DNA of 13,460 nucleotides from Planctomycetaceae bacterium. GTDB lineage: Bacteria > Planctomycetota > Planctomycetia > Pirellulales > Pirellulaceae. Made by a program: the position numbers and the translations under genes. The DNA lies in assembly GCA_003455945.1 (NCBI GenBank), contig DMPQ01000499.1:1-13460 (forward strand), in the 5' to 3' direction. Positions 1-6,518 of this stretch are shown here, piece after piece. The notes under the pieces are model-generated. The model saw nothing but the letters and a program-made list of their open reading frames with translations. It had not been told where the DNA came from and ran no database searches. Position 1 is the stretch's first letter. Every line of letters begins with the position of its first letter.

Positions 1-171
1 CTCCCCGAGCGGATCGCCTCGAAAGCCCAGCGGTCGATCCAGCGGCAGGCTCGACTGGCCGAACGACGATGCCGGACCGCACCAGCCGATCAGCGCCGCG
101 ACGAGCGCCGCGCCGGTCGAGCGCAAGGCCCGATCCGTTCGCGCGGTTCGACGTCGTTTCGCGATGGCCAT
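1..171 (-). CDS. Exported protein of unknown function, 5' part only (cut by window edge)
   Basis: The minus strand opens with ATG at 171 and stays open to base 1 (57 codons). The first residues are a basic stretch (KRRRTARTDRALR) followed by a hydrophobic core (GAALVAALIGW) and a small-residue region ending near ASSFGQ, which is a typical Sec signal peptide with likely cleavage around residues 35-40. The mature part begins SSLPLDRPLGF and is then lost. An in-frame TGA lies 42 nt upstream with no other usual start between, so this ATG is the only reasonable one, although the Shine-Dalgarno is weak. It starts 109 nt after the cytochrome gene on the same strand, so the two may be co-transcribed and both act outside the cytoplasm. 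The family cannot be recognised from this fragment. Confidence 0.7.
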   Translation of the reverse strand, partial: MAIAKRRRTARTDRALRSTGAALVAALIGWCGPASSFGQSSLPLDRPLGFRGDPLGE

Positions 172-214
172 TTCGTTCCGGCTTTCCGGGGAAGGTCTTC
201 GAGGCAGCGGTCAG

Positions 215-244
215 GTTCGGAGCGATGCGGTTCGTAGCGATGCG
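215..244. repeat. Tandem 15-bp duplication
   Basis: Two adjacent 15-bp units (215-229 and 230-244) read GTTCGGAGCGATGCG and GTTCGTAGCGATGCG and differ at one base. They lie in the 109-bp gap between the cytochrome gene and the truncated exported-protein gene. This is probably a small slippage duplication, and no function is evident. Confidence 0.7.
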
Positions 245-280
245 TGCGACGTTCGCTCGTCGGGCGACGCCGCGCCGGGC

Positions 281-2815
281 TCATTCGACTCGAAAGACGA
301 CGGTCGAGACGTGACAGTCGAGCGTCTCTTCCATCATGCGGCGGATCATCTCGGGAGTCGCGCCGACGAATCGCATGAAGTACATCGGTTCCGCCCGACT
401 CCGCATCCGGATCGACAGGCGATACGTTCCGGGGACCGTCAGCGCCTCGCCCGGAATCCGATAGCGGGCCTCGCGCGATCCGAGCGGCGGGAGCGAATGC
501 GCCTCCATCCGAATCAGCGGCGGATGATTGAGCACGCTGACCGGCAGGCCGGGCGGCCTGAGGAACGGGAGCTGATCGATGTCGAAGTTGACCGGCAGAT
601 AGACCTCGCGATCGGTCCCCTTGAGATTCGTCACCAGAAACTTCGTCTGGAGGTTGAACAGCTGATCGTCGTGCGGCAGTCGGCCGGCGAGCACGTCCTC
701 GGACTGCAGATCGGCGAGGTCACCGTTGCCGTCCAGATAGCCGGTCTCCCAAACCCGTACCCCGCGCGGATCGACCAGTACGGCATTCAGCCAGACCTGC
801 GGCTGGGCTCCGAGCGAAGCGGTCGGCAGGTTGTGTCCCGAGTTCAGGTTGGTCACCAGGTAGCTCAGCGGGAGCGTCCTGCCTCGCGGCACGACCAGCT
901 CGCCTCCCTGCAGGCACGCGTCGGGAAGGAACGGACCGTCGATCTTCGAGCCGTTCTCCATCACCTGACGACGCGTCTCGCGCTTGTAGTCCAGCGCACG
1001 GAAGTTCTCGTCGAGCACCTCGCGGGCGTCGTAGCGATCGTCGGCGTTCGCCCAGACCTCGGGGAAATCGCAGCGGAACTCGCCTCGCTCGAGGGCGCTC
1101 TCGAAGGCTTCGGTTCCCCAGCCCCCGCGCCAGTCGAACAGCAGCCACTGATCGAAGGTCCAACGATCCGCCTTGACGTTGTGCGGGAAGACTCCCGGAT
1201 GCGCGATCGAGTAACCGGGACCGTAGAAGACATGATTCGAGTGCTTCCGTTCGGGCAGGACCGGCTTGCCGTCGATCACCGCCGCCGCGCCGACCGGATA
1301 GCCTTCGGCCAATCCCGGCACTTTCCCCATGTGGCAGTCCTGGCAGGTGATCCCTTCGCGATAGGCGGGTGAGGCGACGTATTGGTCCCAGACCACTTCG
1401 AGCTTGATGTTCGGATAGACGGCGACCTGATGGCATGACAGGCAGAAGTCGGCTCGACCGAGCTGCTCGAAGCGGATTGCCCGACGATGCATCGCCAGTC
1501 CGGTCCCTTCGGGAACGTCGCGGACCTTGAAGTGATCGGCATCCTGCAGAACTCGCGCGACTCCCGAGCCGTCGCTCGTGCCGGTCACCGGCTCGGTCAC
1601 CGAGCCCGGTTCGATCCGTCGCTCGCCGTTGACCTTGCCGTACTGCTCCGTGACGCGATGACAGACGACGCAAGTGACCCCTTCGCGAAAGACGCGCGGG
1701 CCGTTCCAGATCGGCTGATCGCGCCGCAGGCTCATCAGCGTCGCCACCGGAGCGTGGCAGCGGTAGCAGAAGTAACCGAGCGTCCCTTGCGACAGGCGGT
1801 TCAGCGTGTCCTCGAAACGATGGAACATCGGCGACATGCCGGCGTAGGCATGGTTCGAGACGGCCCATTCCTCGTAGATCTGCTGATGACACTTCGCGCA
1901 TTCGGTCGCCGACGGGAACGGCGTGTCGCGAAAGACGTCGGCATGCGGATCGGGACCACAGTCGTCGGCCGGAACGCTCAACACGCGTCCCGCTTCGGTC
2001 GCGCGACGGTGCGGATCGAAGTACGCCTCGACCGATGCAAGGTCGCTGCGCTGTCGATAGACCGCAGATGCGGCGTGCGAGTCGTCGTTTCCGCCGGACG
2101 AGTTCGAGGTGTTCGGACCGACGAGACCGGCCGTCGAAGCGACCGCATCGGCCAGCGCCGAGGTGTCGATCTGGCCGAGCGACGGTAACGCTGCGACATG
2201 CGGCGCGTGCGGTGCCGCCGATCCTCGAGCGTCCTCCGACGCAGGCGAGGAAGGAGCGGGAAAGCCGAGCCCGGGAAGTCCGCTCAGGCAGGCCGACGGA
2301 AGGTCGGCCAACTCTGCCGGCAACGTCTCGACCGACAGCCCTTCGGCCGGCATCGGTCCGGTCAGCAACTCGACCGGCAGACCGAGCGAGGCCGCAGGAG
2401 GCGTTTGAGTCGAACCCGGTTGCGATGTCGACGGGCTCGTCGTCGCGAGCGGGAACGCCGCCGCTGAGGGAGACGCGTTGCTCGGTCGAACTTCGGTGGA
2501 AGGGCGGTCGGCGACCAGACGAATCAATGTCGCCGCGGAGTCGGAGTCGGAGTCGCTCGAGTTCGAGTTAGCGCGCGACGCCTCGTCGACTGGAAGTTCC
2601 CGTCGCGGGCGGTAGCGGAGCGCGGCGGGGCGAGCGTCCTGCGCGGCGCCGGCCGACGAAGCGGTCTCCCGGTGGCTCGGCTCGAAGGCCAGGCGACCCG
2701 AGGATTCCCGCTCGGTTCCGCTCCCGAACAGGCTGGCGATCAGCCAGAGACCGAGCGCTGCCGCGGGAACGACGATCCGCGCGTCGAGCGGCGAAAGTGG
2801 GGTGCGGGTGGTCAT
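281..2815 (-). CDS. Exported five-heme cytochrome c (cytochrome c554-like)
   Basis: Likely an electron-transfer protein outside the cytoplasmic membrane. From ATG 2815 it has 844 residues. Residues about 12-31 (VVPAAALGLWLIASLFGSG) form a signal or membrane anchor. Residues about 35-290 are low-complexity, rich in Ser, Ala, Pro and Thr, with an acidic Ser/Asp run (SNSSDSDSDS). Five CxxCH heme sites follow: CAKCH 306, CYRCH 350, CVVCH 382, CLSCH 458 and CQDCH 491. The first lies in a SATECAKCHQQIYEEW context typical of cytochrome c554-like proteins. The C-terminal 250 residues contain NLNSGHNLPTA and an ETGYLDGNGDL segment, as seen after the heme domain in related multiheme proteins. A TTG at 2839 would add 8 residues; neither start has a good ribosome site. 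Redox partner and substrate are unknown. Exported multiheme cytochromes of this type are known from planctomycetes and other environmental bacteria. Confidence 0.88.
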   Translation of the reverse strand: MTTRTPLSPLDARIVVPAAALGLWLIASLFGSGTERESSGRLAFEPSHRETASSAGAAQDARPAALRYRPRRELPVDEASRANSNSSDSDSDSAATLIRLVADRPSTEVRPSNASPSAAAFPLATTSPSTSQPGSTQTPPAASLGLPVELLTGPMPAEGLSVETLPAELADLPSACLSGLPGLGFPAPSSPASEDARGSAAPHAPHVAALPSLGQIDTSALADAVASTAGLVGPNTSNSSGGNDDSHAASAVYRQRSDLASVEAYFDPHRRATEAGRVLSVPADDCGPDPHADVFRDTPFPSATECAKCHQQIYEEWAVSNHAYAGMSPMFHRFEDTLNRLSQGTLGYFCYRCHAPVATLMSLRRDQPIWNGPRVFREGVTCVVCHRVTEQYGKVNGERRIEPGSVTEPVTGTSDGSGVARVLQDADHFKVRDVPEGTGLAMHRRAIRFEQLGRADFCLSCHQVAVYPNIKLEVVWDQYVASPAYREGITCQDCHMGKVPGLAEGYPVGAAAVIDGKPVLPERKHSNHVFYGPGYSIAHPGVFPHNVKADRWTFDQWLLFDWRGGWGTEAFESALERGEFRCDFPEVWANADDRYDAREVLDENFRALDYKRETRRQVMENGSKIDGPFLPDACLQGGELVVPRGRTLPLSYLVTNLNSGHNLPTASLGAQPQVWLNAVLVDPRGVRVWETGYLDGNGDLADLQSEDVLAGRLPHDDQLFNLQTKFLVTNLKGTDREVYLPVNFDIDQLPFLRPPGLPVSVLNHPPLIRMEAHSLPPLGSREARYRIPGEALTVPGTYRLSIRMRSRAEPMYFMRFVGATPEMIRRMMEETLDCHVSTVVFRVE

Positions 2816-2992
2816 CGGTCGAGTCGCTGGCGGAAGCAACGGCCTTGCCGGTCGGTAGCCCTACCGACGGAAAGGATGGATCGACCGAGCTACCCGTTAC
2901 ATCGACTCGAATCGGGATGGCCGAATCGGCTGTTACGACAACTTCAAGCCGAACGACCGGCAGAGTTTCGCGCACTTGCCTCGGTCGGGGCC

Positions 2993-3022
2993 CGGAGTGC
3001 GGATCGGAAACGATCCGCTCCG
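2993..3022. repeat. Hairpin with a GAAA loop (plus-strand sense)
   Basis: GCGGATCG (2999-3006) and CGATCCGC (3011-3018) pair perfectly around GAAA. Four further pairs (CGGA 2993-2996 with TCCG 3019-3022) stack across a two-base bulge. Read on the plus strand the loop is a GNRA tetraloop; read on the minus strand, the direction of the flanking genes, it is TTTC. No T-tract follows on either strand, so it is not a standard terminator. Confidence 0.55.
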
Positions 3023-3176
3023 AGTTCGGCTGCGGGGGCGCGCGCGGGGGGCACGCGATCTCGCCGGATTCGATCGGCGGTCGTTGTCGTTCTGCCTGAC
3101 CGGTGCCGCTTCGCAGGCTTCGCGCCGTTGCCGGACCCGTCCGCTCGACGGCCGAATGAAGCGCGAGGTTGGCGAG

Positions 3177-3211
3177 GCGTTCGCCGAAAGAAGAAGCGTT
3201 CGCCGAAAGAA
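3177..3211. repeat. Two 16-bp direct repeats, 19-bp period
   Basis: GCGTTCGCCGAAAGAA occurs at 3177-3192 and again exactly at 3196-3211, separated by GAA. Read on the minus strand, the copy at 3196-3211 supplies the T-rich tail of the aldehyde dehydrogenase terminator and the other copy lies just beyond it. The pair looks like a local duplication of the terminator tail. Confidence 0.75.
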
Positions 3212-3245
3212 AGAGCCCGCCCGAAGTCGCGCTTCGGACGGGCTC
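3203..3245 (-). terminator. Intrinsic terminator after aldehyde dehydrogenase
   Basis: On the minus strand GAGCCCGTCCGAAG (3245-3232) pairs over 14 positions with 3226-3213, with one G-U wobble and a five-base loop. TTTCTTTC follows immediately. It begins 26 nt beyond the stop codon. It should insulate the dehydrogenase from the downstream cytochrome gene. Confidence 0.85.
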
Positions 3246-3271
3246 GCTAAGTTCGCCGGCGTGAGCGTCGG

Positions 3272-4771
3272 TCAGTCGAGCGGACGGACGACCGAAATGC
3301 TGCGCCAGTAGTCGAAGAGCGTTTCGGGCGAGAGAACGCCCCCTCCCATGCCGCTCTTGTTCACGCCGGCATAGGGGACGCCGTGCACGATGACGTTGTG
3401 CGCGTTGATCCAACCGTTCCCCGCATCGAACGCTTCCGCGACTCGCTGAGCCCGAGCCAGGTCGGCGGTCCAGACGCTGTTGGCCAAGCCGTAGTCGGTG
3501 TCGTTGGCCAACGCGACCGCTTCCGCTTCGTTGCGGAATCGACCGAGGTAGGCGACCGGTCCGAAGATCTCTTCGCGGGCGGCGATGTTGTCGAGCGGGC
3601 CGGCCAGCAGGGCGGGGCGGACATAGAAACCGCCGTCGTTCCCCGGGACGTCGCAGCGGCCCCCTTCGAGCACCAGCTTGGCTCCGCCGCGCACTCCCTT
3701 GTCCAGATAGCTCAGCACTCGCGCCTGCTGCTTGGCGTTGACGACCGGCCCCATCTGACTCTCGGAGTCCATCTGGTGGCCGACGCGGACCTGGCGAAGG
3801 CGTTCGGCACACTGCTCGACGAACTCGTCGTAGATCGCTTCATGGACGAGCCAGCGAGTCGCGTCGCAGCAGACCTGACCGGTGTGGAACGTGATCGCCT
3901 CGACCAGTCGCTGCGCGGTGGTCGGGATGTCGACATCGTCGAAGACGACCGCGGCTCCCTTGCCGCCGAGTTCGCACTTCACCGGAACCAGATTGCGTCC
4001 GCATGCCTCGGCGACCAGGCGACCGACTTCGGGACTGCCGGTGAACGACATCCGCTTCAGCCCGGGGTGACCCGACAAGGCCGCTCCGGCCGTTTCCCCT
4101 CGCCCCGGCACGACGTTGATGACGCCGTCGGGAATGCCGGCCTGCTGCGCGATCCGAGCGACGAACAGCGTCGACAGCGGCGTGTCCTCGGCCGGCTTCA
4201 CGACGACGGTATTCCCGGCGGCGAGTGCCGGAGCGATGCCCCAGCCGAGCAACAGGAACGGAAAGTTCCACGGGATGATGAAGCCGCACGGACCCCAGGG
4301 ATGTCGAACGGTCCAGGCGTCATGCCCGCGGACCGCGAGCACGGTTCGCGGCTGGACGTGCATCGCCAGGTCGGCGTAATAGCGGAGCGTCTGGACGAAG
4401 TTGTCGACGTCCCCCTCGGCCTGCGAAAGGATCTTGCCGCAGTCGAGCGATTCCAGCTGCGCCAGTTCGTTCCGGTGCGACTCGACCGCATCGGCGAAGC
4501 GATGGAGCTTGGCGCTCCGCTCGTTGACCGGCAACCGCGCCCACTCCGACTGACGGAAGGCGTCTCGGGCCGAGGCGACTGCCCGATCGACATCTTCGGC
4601 GGTTGCGTCGGCGAATCGCGCGAGCGGCTCGCCCGTCCCCGGATCGAGCGTCGTCAGCGTCTGCCCCGACGAAGCGGCGACCGAACGGCCGCCGATCCAG
4701 AGTCCGAGCGGCTCGTGAGCCAGAAAGGCCTCGACGGCCGGAAGTAGCGACGTGCGGGTGACGGTGGCCAT
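3272..4771 (-). CDS. NAD-dependent aldehyde dehydrogenase
   Basis: Oxidises an aldehyde to the acid in the cytoplasm; the substrate cannot be read from the sequence. The 499 residues are full length for the ALDH superfamily and carry the whole active-site set: PWNF with Asn169, VVKPAE with Lys192 and Glu195 (Glu195 favours NAD over NADP), the glycine-rich FTGSPEVG at 243-250, general base Glu267 in ELGGK, nucleophile Cys301 in TGQVC, and EEIFGPV with Glu401 for the cofactor. The overall pattern is of the betaine/retinal aldehyde dehydrogenase group. The ATG at 4771 has GGGAG nine bases upstream. It has its own promoter and a terminator, so it is likely a single-gene unit. The promoter overlaps a large inverted repeat, which suggests regulation. 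Confidence 0.95.
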   Translation of the reverse strand: MATVTRTSLLPAVEAFLAHEPLGLWIGGRSVAASSGQTLTTLDPGTGEPLARFADATAEDVDRAVASARDAFRQSEWARLPVNERSAKLHRFADAVESHRNELAQLESLDCGKILSQAEGDVDNFVQTLRYYADLAMHVQPRTVLAVRGHDAWTVRHPWGPCGFIIPWNFPFLLLGWGIAPALAAGNTVVVKPAEDTPLSTLFVARIAQQAGIPDGVINVVPGRGETAGAALSGHPGLKRMSFTGSPEVGRLVAEACGRNLVPVKCELGGKGAAVVFDDVDIPTTAQRLVEAITFHTGQVCCDATRWLVHEAIYDEFVEQCAERLRQVRVGHQMDSESQMGPVVNAKQQARVLSYLDKGVRGGAKLVLEGGRCDVPGNDGGFYVRPALLAGPLDNIAAREEIFGPVAYLGRFRNEAEAVALANDTDYGLANSVWTADLARAQRVAEAFDAGNGWINAHNVIVHGVPYAGVNKSGMGGGVLSPETLFDYWRSISVVRPLD

Positions 4772-4825
4772 CGTGCGGATCTCCCAAACCGGAAGTGCGG
4801 GGAAGGCGCGGTGCGATCGAATGCC

Positions 4826-4874
4826 GACTCGGACGTCGAACGGTCCGGTCGACCGGCGCCGACGTCACCGAGTC
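4826..4874. repeat. Nested inverted repeat over the aldehyde dehydrogenase start of transcription
   Basis: The left arm GACTCGGACGTCG (4826-4838) is the reverse complement of the right arm (4860-4874) except for a two-base insertion, giving 13 pairs. Centred in the 21-base interior is a perfect 12-bp palindrome, CCGGTCGACCGG (4845-4856). The right arm covers part of the predicted -10 box, and the palindrome lies just after the predicted start of transcription. This is a plausible operator, or a leader hairpin if transcription comes through from hsp20. Confidence 0.7.
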
Positions 4875-4899
4875 TAGCACTCGCGCCGCCCCCTCTCAA
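4871..4899 (-). promoter_or_regulatory. Sigma-70-type promoter for aldehyde dehydrogenase
   Basis: On the minus strand TTGAGA (4899-4894) and TAGACT (4876-4871) are separated by exactly 17 bases. They match the consensus at 5/6 and 4/6 positions. Transcription would begin near 4864, giving a leader of about 93 nt. Confidence 0.6.
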
Positions 4900-4975
4900 C
4901 GAATCCCGGTCGCGCCTCGCATCGGCCGAGCCCCTTTCCGCCCGCGGTGACGGAGCTCGTCCGAGTGCGGAACGC

Positions 4976-5503
4976 TCAGACGCCGCCGTTCTCGGTCGAA
5001 GGGGGCGTGCCGGCGTCGGTCGTCACGCCGTCGATCGGAATCGATCGTCCGGTCGGGCGACGACGCTTCGGGAGTTCGAGCGTCAGGACACCGAGGTCAA
5101 GTCGCGCCGCGGCGCGATCGAAGTCGACCTCTTCGCGAAAGCCGATGGTTCGGACCGCTTCGCCGCGAGCCCGTTCGGCGACTCGCACGACCGATTCCGG
5201 CTCGGACGTGCGCTCCGGACGCCGAACGCGAATCGCCAGCACGCCGGCATCCGCCTCGATCGCGATCGCCTCGCGCGGCGTTCCCGGCAGTTCGGCCGTC
5301 AGCACGTAACGGTCCGGCTGCTCGACGACATCGATCGGAAAGGCCGAGACGGACGAAGCCTCGGCGCGGTACAGGCCGGCGCCGCGGTCGGGTCGAACGC
5401 ACGCGGCGAACGAAGCGGGGGCGAGCCGTCGTCCGAACGGATCGACCCACGCGAACGGAAGGGCTGCGGAACGGGGCACGCATCGATCGGATCGACTGGT
5501 CAT
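4976..5503 (-). CDS. Small heat-shock protein, Hsp20/alpha-crystallin family
   Basis: An ATP-independent holdase that binds unfolding proteins in the cytoplasm, usually as a large oligomer. The 175 residues have a variable N-terminal arm (1-54), an alpha-crystallin domain (about 55-147) with the ELPG turn at 71-74 and the signature GVLTLELPK at 138-146, and a C-terminal tail bearing the IPI motif (155-157), the I-x-I element that docks onto neighbouring subunits. The sequence is divergent: the usual G-x-F/R-x-F segment is replaced by EAVRTIGFREEVDF. The ATG at 5503 has AGGAG seven bases upstream. That ribosome site can be sequestered by the leader hairpin described separately, fitting heat control of translation. 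It sits between a lipoprotein gene upstream and the aldehyde dehydrogenase downstream, all on the same strand. Confidence 0.9.
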   Translation of the reverse strand: MTSRSDRCVPRSAALPFAWVDPFGRRLAPASFAACVRPDRGAGLYRAEASSVSAFPIDVVEQPDRYVLTAELPGTPREAIAIEADAGVLAIRVRRPERTSEPESVVRVAERARGEAVRTIGFREEVDFDRAAARLDLGVLTLELPKRRRPTGRSIPIDGVTTDAGTPPSTENGGV

Positions 5504-5591
5504 CGTCCTGCTCCTCGCAACGGTTCGGACCGCCGTCGTTCGCGTGACGACTTGTCAGGCGAACGCGGCGAACGAATCGAACGAAGAGCAA
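5504..5591 (-). promoter_or_regulatory. Candidate RNA thermometer (ROSE-like) in the hsp20 leader
   Basis: Read on the minus strand, UUGCUCUUCG (5591-5582) can pair over all ten bases, two of them G-U, with CGAGGAGCAG (5517-5508), which contains the Shine-Dalgarno. The 64 bases between fold on themselves: UUCG/CGAA (5577-5574 with 5527-5524), CGCCG/CGGCG (5570-5566 with 5535-5531), an A bulge, CGUUCGC/GCGAACG (5565-5559 with 5543-5537), a C-C mismatch, UGAC/GUCA and the loop AAGUC. The result is one long imperfect hairpin ending four bases before the start codon. Proteobacterial ROSE thermometers also sit before small heat-shock genes and use a U(U/C)GCU motif opposite the ribosome site. Homology to ROSE is not claimed; no energy was calculated. 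Confidence 0.6.
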
Positions 5592-5650
5592 CGGACGTGC
5601 CGAAACGCGATCGACCGGAGCCGAGGGAGTCTCGCTCGGCACGCCCGGAG

Positions 5651-6256
5651 TCAGCGACGCAGCGTGTTCGAGGGCATCGACGGGCGGGCGCCGAGCGTCG
5701 TGGGTCGAGCGGAGCGGCGCGACGCGTCGGGGCGGATGATCGAGCGTTCGGTCGTCTCATCCGGACCGGGCAGGACCTGAGGCGCGTCGATTTCGGGAGC
5801 CGGTTCGATCCTCTCGGCCGGGCCGGGGAGCGGACGTCCCGGGACACTCTCGCGGAGTGTCGGGCCGGTCCGTCGAATCGTTTCGGTCGGATACGACTCG
5901 ACGTCGTACGTCATCCCGGTCTCGCAGGTCGAACAGCCGGACGAGACCCGCGCCGAGCGGACGCGGACTCCCCACAGATCCCACCAGGCCGGCAGTCGGC
6001 CGCCGGCATAGTTGCACTCGTCGCAGCGATCGGCTGTCGGCCATTCGCCCCAGTACGGTTCGTCGCAGCCTCCGGCGGACGAGAGGGTCCGCAGGTGATG
6101 GATCGGGTTGCGGGCGCGAACCTCTCCCAGACAGCTCCCGGTGCCGCACGAATCACCGCCCCAGCCGCAGCCGTCGGTGCATCGCGGGCCGACGGCGCAG
6201 CCGACGACCGAGGAGAGCGAAACGAGAAGGCCGAGCAGCGCGGCATGTCGGATCAT
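5651..6256 (-). CDS. Cys-rich lipoprotein, planctomycete type, unknown function
   Basis: A 201-residue predicted lipoprotein. Residues 1-20 form a lipoprotein signal peptide (MIRHAALLGLLVSLSSVVGC) with the lipidated Cys at 20. Nine more cysteines follow, including CDEC (78-81) and CSTC (108-111), which could form disulphides or bind metal. The segment EPYWGEW (66-72) followed by a Cys pair is, as I recall, typical of short hypothetical proteins found widely in planctomycetes. The C-terminal third is Pro- and Arg-rich and probably disordered. The ATG at 6256 has GGGAG upstream at good spacing. It lies 147 bp upstream of hsp20 on the same strand and diverges from the VOC gene. No function can be assigned; the protein is probably membrane-anchored and exposed to the periplasm. 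Confidence 0.8.
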   Translation of the reverse strand: MIRHAALLGLLVSLSSVVGCAVGPRCTDGCGWGGDSCGTGSCLGEVRARNPIHHLRTLSSAGGCDEPYWGEWPTADRCDECNYAGGRLPAWWDLWGVRVRSARVSSGCSTCETGMTYDVESYPTETIRRTGPTLRESVPGRPLPGPAERIEPAPEIDAPQVLPGPDETTERSIIRPDASRRSARPTTLGARPSMPSNTLRR

Positions 6257-6361
6257 CGGACCACTCCCGAGCCGTCAGAGGATCGGCGGCGTTGCGAAGG
6301 ACATAGGGATCGGGACAAGCGTCGAGACGATTGCCCGCAGGATCGTTATCGTCCTCGAGGT

Positions 6362-6400
6362 CGGCCTGATCGAGAAAATCTCGCTAGATTGCTCAGGCCG
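6362..6400. repeat. Nested inverted repeat in the divergent intergenic region
   Basis: CGGCCTGA (6362-6369) pairs with TCAGGCCG (6393-6400). Inside it are CGAG/CTCG around AAAAT, and an alternative AATCT/AGATT pairing. It is the most AT-rich spot in the 262-bp region between the lipoprotein and VOC starts. Its position suits an operator or shared control site. No convincing promoter could be placed for either gene. Confidence 0.5.
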
Positions 6401-6518
6401 CACGATCGTCATTCTCGGCGGCTGGTGCGCGGCCGATCAGAGCTCGTGAGGTCGATGCCGTCGATCGACGAAACGGTCGGCTCCTCGCATTCCCGCAGGC
6501 GATCAGGAGAGAGTGTTC

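Larger units (their letters stand above)
2816..3271. other. Intergenic region between aldehyde dehydrogenase and cytochrome genes
   Basis: This 456-bp stretch holds no convincing gene; its reading frames are composition-driven and lack motifs and ribosome sites. It contains the aldehyde dehydrogenase terminator, a pair of 16-bp direct repeats, a GAAA-capped hairpin (2993-3022) and a small palindrome at 2851-2868 (GTCGGTAG, CC, CTACCGAC) about 36 nt upstream of the cytochrome start. The cytochrome promoter should lie here, but I find no good -35/-10 pair. Confidence 0.6.

Noticed and set aside
3383..4747. 454-codon open frame on the plus strand opposite the aldehyde dehydrogenase gene.
   Set aside because: It is the antisense of a complete, motif-rich enzyme. 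Its translation is Arg/Asp/Val-rich with no recognisable domain, as expected from GC-rich codon structure.
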